From Asterias amurensis (lineage: Eukaryota; Echinodermata; Asteroidea; Forcipulatida; Asteriidae): 64,000 bases of DNA. Location of the stretch: NCBI RefSeq assembly GCF_032118995.1, contig NC_092649.1, forward strand, positions 20,707,832 through 20,771,831, in the 5' to 3' direction. How positions within the stretch are numbered: position 1 is the first letter of the stretch; each line of letters starts with the position of its first letter. A program made the translations under genes and the position numbers. This document shows, one piece after another, positions 12,401 through 21,205 of the stretch. The notes under the pieces were generated by a model, which searched no databases, was not told where the DNA came from, and saw nothing but the letters and a program-made list of their open reading frames with translations.

Positions 12401-14977
12401 TATGATTTTGTAAAGTGATTCCATTGTTACACAAAACACGATTTTGTTTTTGTCTTTCTTTTAATTTTGCCCTGTTTAATTTGTTTTGTCAAAAGGGTGG
12501 AATGTACATGTTCCAGTTACTGGATTCGTTTGCAGCAAGTGGTATGCCTTTACTGTGGGTCGCAAGCTGGGAATGCATCACAATATCGTATGGCTATGGT
12601 ATTAGGAAATACTACAATGACGTCAGCACTATGTTAACCTTCACCCCAGGGTGGTTCTGGCCATTCAGCTGGGCTATTCTTACCCCTGTCGTCACAATTG
12701 TAAGTATCTCACTTTATTACACAATTTAACTTATATACCTTACACATAGATCCTTTTCATTTGATTAGAGGAACATGCATCTTGGTCACACTTAATTTAT
12801 AGATGGATTGCAATACGCACCATTGACCGCCATCTTTGATGTATAACAATGGAAAAGTGCACGCGTGTTAGCGCTACGCACGACTCTCAGCCAATGATAT
12901 CGCTTCAAGCGTGCACAATTCATCAAATATGGCGGCCATAACGTCATGCGCAATCTATCTATTGCAAGTTATATATTGATAAATAATTGACACTTTGGAC
13001 ACCTCGCAGCGATGCTTTGCAGCTTGGTTTCCCAAGATGATCGTTCCCGCTAGTTCGTAAAGCAACGAAACAAAGTCATGATGTTGCGACTAGACTTTAC
13101 ACAATATTTTAATAAGCGGAGATTCGTTCAAAATTAGACTAAAAGCCACTCTTGGTTAGGGGGACAGGAAGACAAAATAATACTTTAGATGAAAATAATC
13201 CAGAGGAGCTGAAGGTAGAAACTGATGATCCTCGTAAAACAAATCTCTATATATAGAGATTTTTTTTTAAGGAAGGAGGGGGAAATGCACCAAACAAGGG
13301 GTAATCTAAAGACCGCAGTACATGGAAAATAACTTTTGAAATGGTTCCTTGTGATGCATCTCATTAAAGCGAGAGGTTGAAAGCCCGGTGTCGAAAATGG
13401 GGTCGTCCACGCCAAGGTTTGGGGTGGATTTTTCAAAGTGAAGGGTGGACGAAGTTTCAATTTTGTCCCCATCATTGAATGCAATAAAATAAAATAAAAC
13501 ATTAAAAATGCATTAATGCCGCATTATAGAGGGGCCATTTAGTTACTAATATTATTTCAAACAATAGCACGACGTAAAAGAGGAACATACAGCACTTCAA
13601 CTTAAACAAACAAAATTTGCAATAAAGCGCTTGATTAAAAAAAATAATCACATTTGTATCCTTACATTTTTCTGTTTTGCTTGTCCTTGAATGTTAATGC
13701 TCAGTTAGATTTTTACTTAGTTTGACCTCAATATCAAAAAACCATTGCAACTGATGCAATAAAGCGCCTGATTAAAAAACAACAAGATTTGTTTACCTTT
13801 AAATGTTTCTGTTCTGTTTTTTTTTTCAGGGGATATTTTTATTCAGTCTGATTGATTATTCCACTCCTAAATACGGCGAGGATTACTATTTCCCGATATC
13901 CGGTGAGATCTTGGGCTGGATGATGTCCATAGCCTCTATGCAGTGGGTCATCACTTATGCCGTGTACCTCTTTATCATTACGCCAGGATCATTCAAAGAG
14001 GTACATACAATTTGTTTGCATTCTTTAGTTTGTTGGGAGGGTATTTTGGGTACTCCACTTTAGGTGGCAGCAGACTGACCAGGGGTCGATATCACAAAGA
14101 GTTAGGACTAGTCCTAACTTATGACTAGTCCTAAGAGATATAAAAAACGTACAGCTAGTCCTAAGTTAGGACTAGTAACTCGTCCTACTCGAGATAAGAC
14201 TAATCCTAACTCTTTGTGAAATCCGCCCCTGGTATCTATTATTTTGGTTAATTTGTGCAAATACTCAGAACTATGTAATCATTTAAAAAGGCTGCTTCTC
14301 TTTTTCAAAATTATGTCAGTATTGTCATGCATAAGCTCTACTCGTATTGGATCAGTTTTGCCATGTTAGTTATTTTTTTCGTAATAACCAATATTTGTAA
14401 ACAATTAAAGATATCAGTGGCCCCGCTGTAAGAATTGCCTGAGTAAATACAAAACAAAACCTTGTGACTTTATTAAATATGTTTTTCCCTGTGAGCTTTC
14501 TAACTCTCTATTCATGTATTTCCACTTCACTGCTTATGATACTTTTAGTTACCTATTCATGTGTGTTGCGTTGTCATTTAGCCTTCAAGAAAAACTCTGG
14601 GGTTGAAACGTCAAACCACTAAACACGTTTTGCATTTATACCATGATGGGTCTTTTTTGTTGGTAAGCAGTTTGCAACAGCTAATTCTATTCTCTCGTTT
14701 TTTTTCTAATTTTTCTTAGCGAATTCATTACATGGCAACTCCTCGAATATTCCCCAAAGAGAAAGAGAATCCACTCCCAGTGGAAGATGTAAGCGTCCAC
14801 GGAAACTCAGACGTGTCGACAGACCGTACATCGGAAGATGTCATCCCACCAACCTACAAGAAGACCGTTACAGAAGGCGCTGAGACCGAAAACGCCTACG
14901 ACAATATCGCATTCACGAAAGACAACGGCGAGGTTCGTGTGGACGTTGGTGTCGAAGAAGAGGTAGCCTCTTTGTAA
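3200..14977 (+). CDS. SLC6-family Na+/Cl- coupled transporter, paralogue A (complete, 12 exons)
   Basis: Joined coding exons: 3200-3467, 7199-7330, 7550-7817, 8306-8438, 9167-9301, 9764-9867, 10290-10414, 10869-10981, 11561-11695, 12496-12699, 13830-14000, 14720-14977 (2046 nt, 681 aa plus stop). All introns are GT-AG and the frame stays open throughout. The product is a plasma-membrane symporter that should import a small amino-acid-like solute with Na+ and Cl-. Seen: an acidic cytoplasmic N-tail; the R54-x-x-W57 gate; TM1 GYAVGLGN (N76); TM3 Tyr pair (149-150); an EL2 with C174 and C183 and N-glycosylation sequons at N191 and N205; TM6 Q320 and S324; TM7 N356 and S360; TM8 LDSQ at 423-426. 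These match the family's Na1, Na2 and chloride ligands. Length is normal for SLC6. TM6 and TM8 resemble GABA/taurine/creatine-type members more than glycine or monoamine carriers, but GAT1 Thr400 is Val here, so the substrate is open. ATG at 3200 is the first in-frame ATG. Confidence 0.93.
3895..4065. mobile_element. MITE family 1, internal fragment
   Basis: Matches the CAACAAGGGTGTTTTT to GGGATACACCAAGTG half of the family; termini missing. Lies in gene A intron 1. Confidence 0.55.
4231..4567. repeat. Direct repeat pair of about 130 bp
   Basis: 4231-4362 and 4437-4567 share a block starting ATGGACATTTAACAAGTATC and ending ATGTAAACATCATTAT. Roughly 80-85% alike by eye. Identity of the element unknown. 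Confidence 0.7.
4950..5108 (+). mobile_element. tRNA-headed SINE, family 2
   Basis: Pol III A-box-like GGTCTAGTTCGTTGG and B-box GGTTCGAATCCCACCC, followed by the family tail GAGTACTGATGAGTATA and CACATCGGTGTAT. No intact tRNA fold. Confidence 0.65.
5700..5960. repeat. Dispersed repeat, unclassified
   Basis: The segment CAGTAACACTTTTCAGATTC through AAGTGAGGTATTTCTTGAAA recurs in altered form at 48775-49010 and partly at 55920-56060. No termini found. Confidence 0.4.
6626..6790 (+). mobile_element. tRNA-headed SINE, family 1 variant
   Basis: GTGTGGCCGACCGG (A box) and GGGTTCGAATCCCAG (B box), then CAAGGCACTTAACCATAA. A second copy of this variant lies at 49072-49335. Confidence 0.65.
6792..6954. 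mobile_element. Small MITE (TIR ATAGRCCTTTATCACGCT)
   Basis: Inverted ends around CACCATCTTGG and CAAGATGACCACACCGT; a fuller copy is at 58253-58428. No ORF. Confidence 0.6.
7199..7330 (+). CDS. Gene A exon 2: TM1-TM2
   Basis: Acceptor TTCTGTAG, donor GTAACA. Completes the NGGG codon in phase 1 and encodes AFLIPY, TM2 and LGQMLQTGG, the conserved family segment after TM1. About 23% different in DNA from gene B exon 2 (30 of 132 by my count). Confidence 0.93.
7550..7817 (+). CDS. Gene A exon 3: TM3 and large extracellular loop 2
   Basis: Acceptor TTTACAG, donor GTAAGT. Encodes [18 protein letters not shown] (TM3, carrying the Tyr that contacts substrate in the family) and EL2 with two cysteines (C174, C183) and sequons NLT and NGS. 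Ends in phase 2 within the Glu codon of QYWE. Confidence 0.94.
7857..8065. mobile_element. Foldback MITE family 2, single arm
   Basis: Matches one arm of the palindromic elements at 35337-35725 and 40841-41232 (AGGGACACGTTGCC to ACACGGTCGGCCATTTT). The other arm is missing. Confidence 0.6.
8306..8438 (+). CDS. Gene A exon 4: end of EL2 and TM4
   Basis: Acceptor TTTCAG, donor GTATTC. Encodes [10 protein letters not shown] and the TM4 segment ending [11 protein letters not shown], typical of SLC6 proteins. Phase 2 in, phase 0 out. Confidence 0.93.
8540..8735. mobile_element. Structured repeat (hammerhead-like module), inverted double copy
   Basis: A reverse copy ending CTGCTCGTCTTCAGGAG runs into a forward copy with GAAACGTCGAGATC and the hairpin GGCTCT-TTTC-AGAGCC at 8661-8676. 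Seven further copies occur in the window. Possibly Penelope-like element debris. Confidence 0.6.
8900..9110. repeat. GGGTCA/TGACCC-rich dispersed repeat
   Basis: Dense alternating GGTCA and TGACC half-sites, including two perfect GGTCAnnnTGACC palindromes at 8931-8943 and 8951-8963. The same repeat type recurs at 9890, 16200, 19975, 20280, 28440 and 43350. Confidence 0.65.
9167..9301 (+). CDS. Gene A exon 5: TM5
   Basis: Acceptor CCTAG, donor GTAAAT. 45 codons covering TM5 and [10 protein letters not shown], the family IL/EL3 region. Differs from gene B exon 5 at only two bases by my reading, while gene C differs widely. Confidence 0.93.
9764..9867 (+). CDS. Gene A exon 6: TM6 (Na+/Cl-/substrate site)
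   Basis: Acceptor CCGTAG, donor GTGAGT. Encodes [19 protein letters not shown] and [10 protein letters not shown]. The Gln and Ser of TQIFFS match the family chloride and sodium ligands. Only two of 104 bases differ from gene C. Confidence 0.94.
9890..10150. repeat. GACCC-rich dispersed/tandem repeat
   Basis: Short imperfect units of CCTGACCCGG and CCTGACCCTGGTT, ending CAATTCTGACCGGGA like the other copies of this family. Gene A intron 6. Confidence 0.65.
10290..10414 (+). CDS. Gene A exon 7: TM7
   Basis: Acceptor CCCGCAG, donor GTATGG. Encodes [18 protein letters not shown] (N356 and S360 equal the ion-site Asn and Ser) and [11 protein letters not shown]. The usual Tyr-Arg-Asp entering TM7 is Leu-Ile-Asp here. 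Confidence 0.92.
10550..10815. mobile_element. MITE family 1, truncated copy
   Basis: Carries TCATCGAAGTTGCAAGAGAA, CTCAGAGGGAGCC and GAGTAATTGCCAATA. It ends about 50 bp before the acceptor of gene A exon 8. Confidence 0.65.
10869..10981 (+). CDS. Gene A exon 8: EL4 and TM8
   Basis: Acceptor TTTCAG, donor GTACTT. Encodes [13 protein letters not shown], the EL4 lid motif, and TM8 up to GLDSQ, the Na2 site. I found it base-for-base identical to gene B exon 8 (113 of 113). Confidence 0.94.
11264..11372 (-). mobile_element. Structured repeat (hammerhead-like module)
   Basis: The reverse strand reads CTGAAGAAGGGCAGTG, then CTGCTCGAAACGTTGAG. Flanked by CTTGCGGGTACAATCATG as in the 57592 copy. 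Confidence 0.6.
11561..11695 (+). CDS. Gene A exon 9: TM8 end and TM9
   Basis: Acceptor TTAACAG, donor GTAAGT. Encodes [13 protein letters not shown], a basic intracellular loop (RLRQRR) and TM9. The Val after FCV sits where GAT1 has Thr400. Confidence 0.93.
11713..12100. mobile_element. MITE family 1, complete copy
   Basis: Left end TAAAGACATTGGACACTCTT, right end CAATAGTGTCCAGTGTCTTT, with the right terminus partly duplicated. Gene A intron 9. Confidence 0.75.
12496..12699 (+). CDS. Gene A exon 10: TM10 and TM11 start
   Basis: Acceptor CAAAAG, donor GTAAGT. 68 codons with [11 protein letters not shown]10 and the start of TM11 (PGWFWPFSW). An uninterrupted 110-base run (12554-12663) is identical to gene B. 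Confidence 0.93.
12799..12962. mobile_element. Small MITE with about 43-bp inverted ends
   Basis: ATAGATGGATTGCAATACGC to CCGCCATCTTTGATG on the left; the complement (CATCAAATATGGCGGCCAT to CAATCTATCTAT) on the right. A fragment recurs near 63025-63045. Confidence 0.65.
13830..14000 (+). CDS. Gene A exon 11: TM11 end and TM12
   Basis: Acceptor TTTTCAG, donor GTACAT. 57 codons: GIFLFSLI (TM11), a short outer loop, and TM12 ending in the TPGSFKE cytoplasmic exit. Confidence 0.92.
14080..14231. mobile_element. Small MITE with TTAGGACTAGTCC interior
   Basis: Inverted ends CAGGGGTCGATATCACAAAG and CTTTGTGAAATCCGCCCCTG. The interior repeats the palindrome GGACTAGTCC. Related fragments at 44600-44760, 49745-49835 and 52985-53040. 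Confidence 0.7.
14720..14977 (+). CDS. Gene A exon 12: C-terminal cytoplasmic tail and stop
   Basis: Acceptor TTCTTAG. Encodes [18 protein letters not shown] and an acidic tail ending EEVASL and a stop at 14975-14977. The core ENxxDNxAFTKDNG is shared with gene B, which supports the exon assignment. Confidence 0.9.
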   Translation, partial: RIHYMATPRIFPKEKENPLPVEDVSVHGNSDVSTDRTSEDVIPPTYKKTVTEGAETENAYDNIAFTKDNGEVRVDVGVEEEVASL

Positions 14978-16020
14978 ATGTAGAGCGCCACCAAGAGGTC
15001 ACCAGGTGTTAACAACACTGTGTACAACATCTTTAAATCCCATCAGACACTTATATGTCTAGTCTCTGTGGTTAAACTTCTTCTATCATTTGTTCTTGTG
15101 TGTTTTATCCAACACGACTGTTTAAACTTCAACACCAAACTTCGGATGGCAAGCAAACGATCCAAGTCATTGAAATGGATAGATGGCTGTTTGTGATGTG
15201 CATGAGGCAGGACTAAGGGCCCTGCTCCCAAGTGCACCATAGAGAAAGGGTCTAAAGGTGCGCTGAGAATGGCACTCTGGTTTAAGGCAGGGATACCAAC
15301 ATCAGTTAATATTAACCTTCACTGAGCAAGTGTCTCATCTTTATAATGCACGATATGCACCAGCTAAGTCAAATGAAAACTTTGTGGACTTGTAGTTGTT
15401 TACAACTACTCTGTCGAGGAATGACAACTTAACACAGCCTTGTATCCGATAACATTGAACTACACTGTGTTGCACAATATTTAGAGTTCTAAAAACTAAC
15501 ACCTTTAAGTTCAACGTATTGTCCGTTGTAAGCGTCTTATTGGTTCATGGTAATTTAACAACATGAGCAAATGGCAATGGTGGCTGCTCTATTTGTCTCC
15601 CAAGATGTCTCTAACATTATGTTGGACTTTAATCCAAAACGTGCTTCCACATAAAGTTGCTGGGAATTTTGCATCTTCATTTTTACTAAAACGAACGTTT
15701 CTTACGTTCAAAATAGGCTGAAACGAACAAGGGGTCTTTTAAATGAGCTACACTTGATGTACATTAATGTTTAATTATTAACGATAGCTCTGAAATCTTT
15801 AAAGTTTCTTATGCACAGATCGTTCACTTTGTATATTATAAGCTACATGATGGATACAATTTTTTTTGTTAAAATTCCTTATCCTTATAGCTCTGAAATC
15901 TTTATATTTCTGAAGCAAAATTACGATTCTTGAATTTAAATGAAGTTGTAAGAATCCTGGATGCGTTTTCGGCTGTAACCAGTAACTGTTTCATTAATTG
16001 AGAAATGATTAGTACAATGC
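14978..16020. other. 3' flank of gene A
   Basis: Probable 3' UTR and downstream DNA. No ORF with family motifs and no recognised repeat. Confidence 0.45.
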
Positions 16021-16184
16021 AATGTATACTTCGGAACGCTAGGTGGCAGCAGACTTACCAGATAAAAATTTCATTGCTCACGTTGTTCTGATCAGGCCCC
16101 TATATCCAAGTTACAGTTGTTGGTTTCGATCGCGAAAACGTACCCCTGCACAAAAAACAGTGTGTTACTGGTAAAATACGGGTT

Positions 16185-16190
16185 AATAAA
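16185..16190 (+). terminator. Candidate poly(A) signal of gene A
   Basis: The first AATAAA I find downstream of the gene A stop, about 1.2 kb after it. No transcript evidence; a non-canonical earlier signal is equally possible. Confidence 0.25.
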
Positions 16191-16199
16191 TAAGTTATA

Positions 16200-16515
16200 C
16201 ATCTGTTTTTACCGACAGTCACTCTAAAAAGACCCGTGGTACCTGACCCTAATAAGTCAGAATGACCCGGAAATGGGTCGGTAACTGACACACAATTTCA
16301 AAATTTAAATCCCATTATTCCAGTATCATGGTCAGGCTGGCACAGTAATGGCTCAGACTAACTCAAATCTGGGTCAACTTGACCCAGGGAAGGGTACACT
16401 TGACCCAGGGATGGGTTAATTTGAACCAAATATTGGTCAGCTTGACCCAAATTTGGTCAGGCCCTTTCGGATACGAAATCCAGGTCAATTCTGACCCGGG
16501 AGTTTTTAGAGTGTG
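16200..16515. repeat. GGGTCA/TGACCC-rich dispersed repeat
   Basis: Contains perfect palindromes GGGTCAACTTGACCC (16371-16385) and GGTCAGCTTGACC (16435-16447), then the family end CAATTCTGACCCGGGAG. Confidence 0.7.
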
Positions 16516-17296
16516 GTTTCATTATCTGTCGCGTGATTCGGACAAGCATATTTCTTTTAAAATATGTTTTAAGTTTTTGAGCATACCTATAATATAATAG
16601 GTAAGCAGCTTTAAAAAAAGGGTGTCAGAGTAAAATCAAAAAAAAATGTGAAAGACAATGAACGAATAGTAATGAAACAGTTGTATAATTCTTCTGATTG
16701 TACACTTTGGGTAAATGGTTTATGTCTGCACAACACTAAAAGCTCTTTTAAAGATCAATCTCATGTTAAGCGAATTAGAGTTTTAAAATGCCTAGTTATT
16801 GATGATTTCTGATGATGCGTTGTGTTTTACTAAATGTATTTAACACAAAAATAAGACATTGCAAAGATTTATAAAAACATATTATGTTACGTATATCATG
16901 TAAATATATATTATATAGAATGTGGATAGACTTATATAAAGAATTATCTTAGCTGAGAGTGTTACACTGGAAATACTTGGGTGTTAATGTTGACACTATG
17001 GGTGTGGTAACGATCAGACCAACAAAGGGTGTGTTTAAATAACACTAACTATAAAACACAGTTATCTTAGTGTTTTTTAACACCTTCTATGCTAGTCTGG
17101 ATTCTCTTTTTGATAGGTGTCAATTTTAACACTCAGGTTGTGCAGTGTATGATATTTCATAAAAAAAATCAGTATAATTTTTCAAAATTTAACTGTACAA
17201 ACTAATGACGACTAAATAAAATAAAAGCCACAATGAAATGATTTAACACGGAGCGGTTTTAAACTACAGGGAGATTTGTATTAACATTGCAATTAA

Positions 17297-17412
17297 ATGT
17301 CGTAGGTTGGAATCCCACCCGAGTATTTTGCCTGTGATTTTGTTCACAGAGCTTTGGAACGTACTAAGTATACAGTGATAATACACTCATCGGTGTTTAT
17401 GGGTAACACCAA
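17297..17412 (+). mobile_element. tRNA-headed SINE family 2, 5'-truncated
   Basis: Begins near the B box (GGTTGGAATCCCACCCGAG) and continues into the family tail (GTACTAAGTATACAGTG, CATCGGTGTTTATGG). Confidence 0.55.
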
Positions 17413-17749
17413 AAATGATTATTGCATTCAGTTGTTTAAACCCTTTGTGTGTGTTTCGTACGAAAAGTTACAGGTCGCCCATGTAATTGAATGGTCTATA
17501 TTTTGGTATAGTTCTTTGCACGTATAGATTGGTTATGTATTTTACTATACTGGTTCGGATGCTATGGTTATTACACAGAGAGAAGGTTTGATATTTCAAA
17601 CTTGTCAAAGGATTATATCAAAATAGTGTAAATTTCTAAATTTCGTATGTGGTGTTCAGAATTTCGAATGGGGCAAAGTTCTATGTGCAGATCTATCACA
17701 TTTTTGTTCTCTTTCATAAACAGTTGCCAAATGATAATATAAAATACTA

Positions 17750-18515
17750 CTGTTTCGTACGTACGTTTTACTAATCTATACGTACGGAACGTACTGCGAA
17801 AACTGGGAGTGTTCAAATATATACCCGTAACGCACCGAGAAGAGACTCAAACTTTCCATTGGTATGACACATGGTATGATTGGTGTTTATTTAATACCCT
17901 TTGCTGTTAATTTTGATTCTCTCTGTCTTGGCAACCAAGGTTTAGTAATCCGTACGTACAACAGGGATTATTAATGTGTACGTACCCAACGACTTAGTAA
18001 TCCGTACGTACGGAATATGGTTGCTCGTTTCTCTCTCTTTTTTGACAACAAGTGTTTCCGTACGTACAACAAGGATGACTTGTGTCTCTCTCTCTCTCTC
18101 TCTCTTTTGACAACCTAAGTTTTGCAGTGTAATCCGTAAGTAAACAGTAATGCGTACGTACAACAGGGATGACTACTCGTACATACAAAATAGTATTTCG
18201 TACCTGCGACTTAGTAGCCCGTACGTACGGAATGTGGTTGTTCGTTTCTCTCTCTCTCTCTTTAGACAACCAGGGTTTCCGTACGTACAACAAGGATGAC
18301 TTATGCGTACGTACAAAATAGTATTTCGTACGTACGACTTAGTAGCCCGTACGTACGGAATATGGTTGTTCGTTTCTCTCTCTGTTTTTTTGACAATCAA
18401 TGTTTTGCAGTGTAATCCGTAAAGAAATGGTAATACGTACGTACAATAAGGATGACTATTTCGTACGTACAGAATAGTATTTCGTACGTACTATACTTAG
18501 TACTCCGTACGTACA
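17750..18515. repeat. CGTACGTAC-rich tandem array with CT tracts
   Basis: Imperfect units of about 125-150 bp: a (TC)n tract, GACAACCAGGGTTT, CCGTACGTACAACAAGGATG, TAGTATTTCGTACGTACGAC, CCCGTACGTACGGAATATGG. Self-complementary GTACGTAC occurs many times. Intergenic between A and B. Confidence 0.85.
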
Positions 18516-18848
18516 GAATATGTTTTTACAGCCTAAATACACTTTAATGCGTTGAGTTTCCAATTGTATTTCCATTTGTTTGTTGTTTAAATATCCAAGT
18601 AGGCATATCTTAGGTAAAACCTTATCGTAATTGACACAATTTAGACTTTGAAACTTTCGAAGCTGATAAGCAAAATGGAAGCGTTCTGATAAAACACACC
18701 CACTGCACCTTTGAACCAGTTTAATCGCACCATGCATCATCTGATGGCAAGCATTTTGTTGCCAAAGTAATACTTAATTTAGCATCTATTATATCGTTGC
18801 GGTACCCGCTGCCGAAACATAGGATTCGAACTGCCTCTAGCTACCGGG

Positions 18849-19020
18849 TAACCTCGGTAGTCTAGTTGGTAAGACACTGCTCTAGAATTGCAAGGGTCGT
18901 GGGTTCGAATCCCACCCGAGTAACATGCCTGTGATATTTTTTCACAGGACTCGGGAAAGTACTGAGTATACAGTGCTAACACACATCGGTGTATGGATAA
19001 AAAGCGAACAACTAATAAAG
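18849..19020 (+). mobile_element. tRNA-headed SINE, family 2
   Basis: Clear A box (TAGTCTAGTTGG) and B box (GGGTTCGAATCCCACCC), tail with CTCGGGAAAGTACTGAGTAT and ACACATCGGTGTATGG. The best copy of the family. Confidence 0.75.
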
Positions 19021-19743
19021 TAATACTGGTTTCATATTGCATTCAATTTCTGATAATGCAAACTGCTGATCCAGAAAGCTATAATGCTTATAGGAACATA
19101 GTTTCGTTTAGTGTCACCCTTTGATTATAAGCAGTTATTGGTAAACAAAGTGTTGTTTTATGAAATCCTAAACAATATTGCTGGCAGTGTGAATAATCAG
19201 CAATTATTAAATTGTCCATGCAATGTAAATACTATAATATAAGCAGGTGTTGCCAATGTACGTAAGGCTGTATATTATAGGCAAAGCATCCTAACTAGAA
19301 AATTGTTTTTACTTGTAAGAGATCATTTCAGGGTATGAGAGCGGTTTGTTTTTCAAAGGTTTCAAATGCATATGTTCTATCTAACTATGTGAATACAAGA
19401 TGTCCTATGTCGGCCTCTTTTTACCTTCTCGTCTCGTTTTAAAGCAATTATGCATGTTGCAGAAAGCCATACTTAACTGTCGTACAGTACTTTTCCATCA
19501 GCTTCTTTGTTAGATAAAAAGATTGCCTGCCCTACACGCAGGTCAGACTGCTAAACACTCTAAACTCAACCATCGTAATTATTTACTTAGTGAAAGATAA
19601 GAGTATTGGCACTGAGAGGTCTATCTGCAATATCATTGCAAACATAGAGGGATTTTTGAGAAACTTATTGAAATTCAAATGTATTGTAAGACCATATCTT
19701 TCGAGTGTTGGTTGTTGCTAAAAGACTGTTGGGTACAACATAA

Positions 19744-19975
19744 GGTGTCGTGGCCTAGCGGATAGGAGCACCAAGCTCTGGTGTTTCTGATCAGCAGAGT
19801 GTCGGTTTGAGCCCAGTCGAGACACCTGTGTCCTCAGGCAACACACTTAGCCATGATGATTCGTCCTTCGAATGGGACGTAACGCCGTTGGTCCTGTGTG
19901 TTGTGTAATACACGTAAAATAACCCAGTGCACTTCTCGAAAAGATAAGGGGTTCGCCCCGGTGCTGCTGGTTTAA
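19744..19975 (+). mobile_element. tRNA-Leu-like SINE, family 1
   Basis: GTGTCGTGGCCTAGCGG head, CAAGCTCTGGTGTTTCTGAT variable-arm region, then the family body (TTCGAATGGGACGTAA, AACCCAGTGCACTTCTCGAA). Runs into a GGGTCA repeat. Confidence 0.75.
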
Positions 19976-20056
19976 GAAAGTGGGTCAAGCTGACCCAGAA
20001 TAAAGACAGACCCCATGTGACACACAATCCGGCTCAATTCTGACCGGAGTTTATCC
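19976..20056. repeat. GGGTCA/TGACCC-rich repeat fragment
   Basis: GGGTCAAGCTGACCC at 19982-19996, then the family end GGCTCAATTCTGACCGG. Confidence 0.55.
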
Positions 20057-20279
20057 GAGGAAACTAAAGCAAATAGTATTTCAGTTTTTTTTTCCCAATT
20101 TGAGATAAGTATGTTGTGTTTACTATTTGATTAAACTCTAATCTATTGAAGTCAATGTTTACGTTCAAGGCGTTGGAATGACACGCCCTGCTAATGTGCA
20201 TACTCTTGTTCAGTAAGTACAAGTTCATGCTTGAGATAGTTGTGACATGGAGGGACCAGTTTTGGGAAACTTTAAACAT

Positions 20280-20505
20280 TTTCGGATCAAATTTGACCCG
20301 GATTTTATTAACCAGGGGGCCTAACCCATTGAAGGGTAAGTTTGACTAGAAAAGTGTTTTAAAAATGGTATACCCTGCGTCAGTTTGACCCATTTCTGAG
20401 TCATTTCTGAGTCGTATTCCGGGTCAAACTGACCCAGAAATTAGTCTGCTCCCACCACTGGACAAGGTTACGGGTCAATTCTGATCCGGAAGGGTTTGTA
20501 GAGTG
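20280..20505. repeat. GGGTCA/TGACCC-rich dispersed repeat
   Basis: Includes GGGTCAAACTGACCC at 20421-20435 and ends GGGTCAATTCTGATCCGGAA. About 0.5 kb upstream of the gene B ATG. Confidence 0.65.
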
Positions 20506-20970
20506 TATTCATTCTTGTTTTTCATATAAGGCGAGGACTTTCTAATTTGCAAAGCTAATAGCTAATAAGTGGTTGTATTTTTGTTCTTATAAGAGACTCC
20601 GTATTAAAAATTGTGTGCAGTTAAGTGAAGTTTCAGTGAAACATTGAGAATGAACCTTGGAACCTCCAGCTCAAGTACTGCGACAAAAAGCTTTGTCCAA
20701 TTAGCATTATTCTCGTGCCCTTAATAAAATAGTCTGTATCATTATTTATTGACCGCTAACCTGATAGTAATTAGTCTTATCGGGTTTGACTGTTGTTCAC
20801 TCCCTTTAACTGCGGTGCACAGACATATAGTTCATTACCGAAGCTCTTTGCAAACGGTGGAGGTGAAGCCTGTAGTTTTGTCTGAAATTTTGTTTAATAA
20901 GAGATGGAAGACTGCTGTATAATAGTTTGATTAATGTGCTGTATAAGGTCTGTTAAGTTAAGATTTTGCA

Positions 20971-21205
20971 ATGGCAGACGTGCAATACGGGAACAGTAAG
21001 ACGCCGGAAGGACCGATGAAGACATTGGAATTGGAGCACAGGACGGCAGAGAGTGAAGATGTTTCGATTGAAGACGAAGAGGAGGAGGAGGTTGAAAGAG
21101 AAGGATGGGGGAACAAGATGGACTTCATCATGGCGTGTATTGGTTACGCCGTGGGGTTAGGAAACGTCTGGAGGTTCCCGTACCTATGCTACAAGAATGG
21201 AGGAG
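20971..21205 (+). CDS. Gene B exon 1: start, acidic N-tail and TM1
   Basis: 78 codons plus one base, starting MADVQYG. The last 109 bases (21097-21205) are identical to gene C and differ from A at one site. Donor GTTGGT, as in gene A. Confidence 0.9.

Noticed and set aside
18849..18925. tRNA gene at the best family 2 head
   Set aside because: A and B boxes are present but no convincing anticodon stem; the same unit recurs with the same non-tRNA tail.
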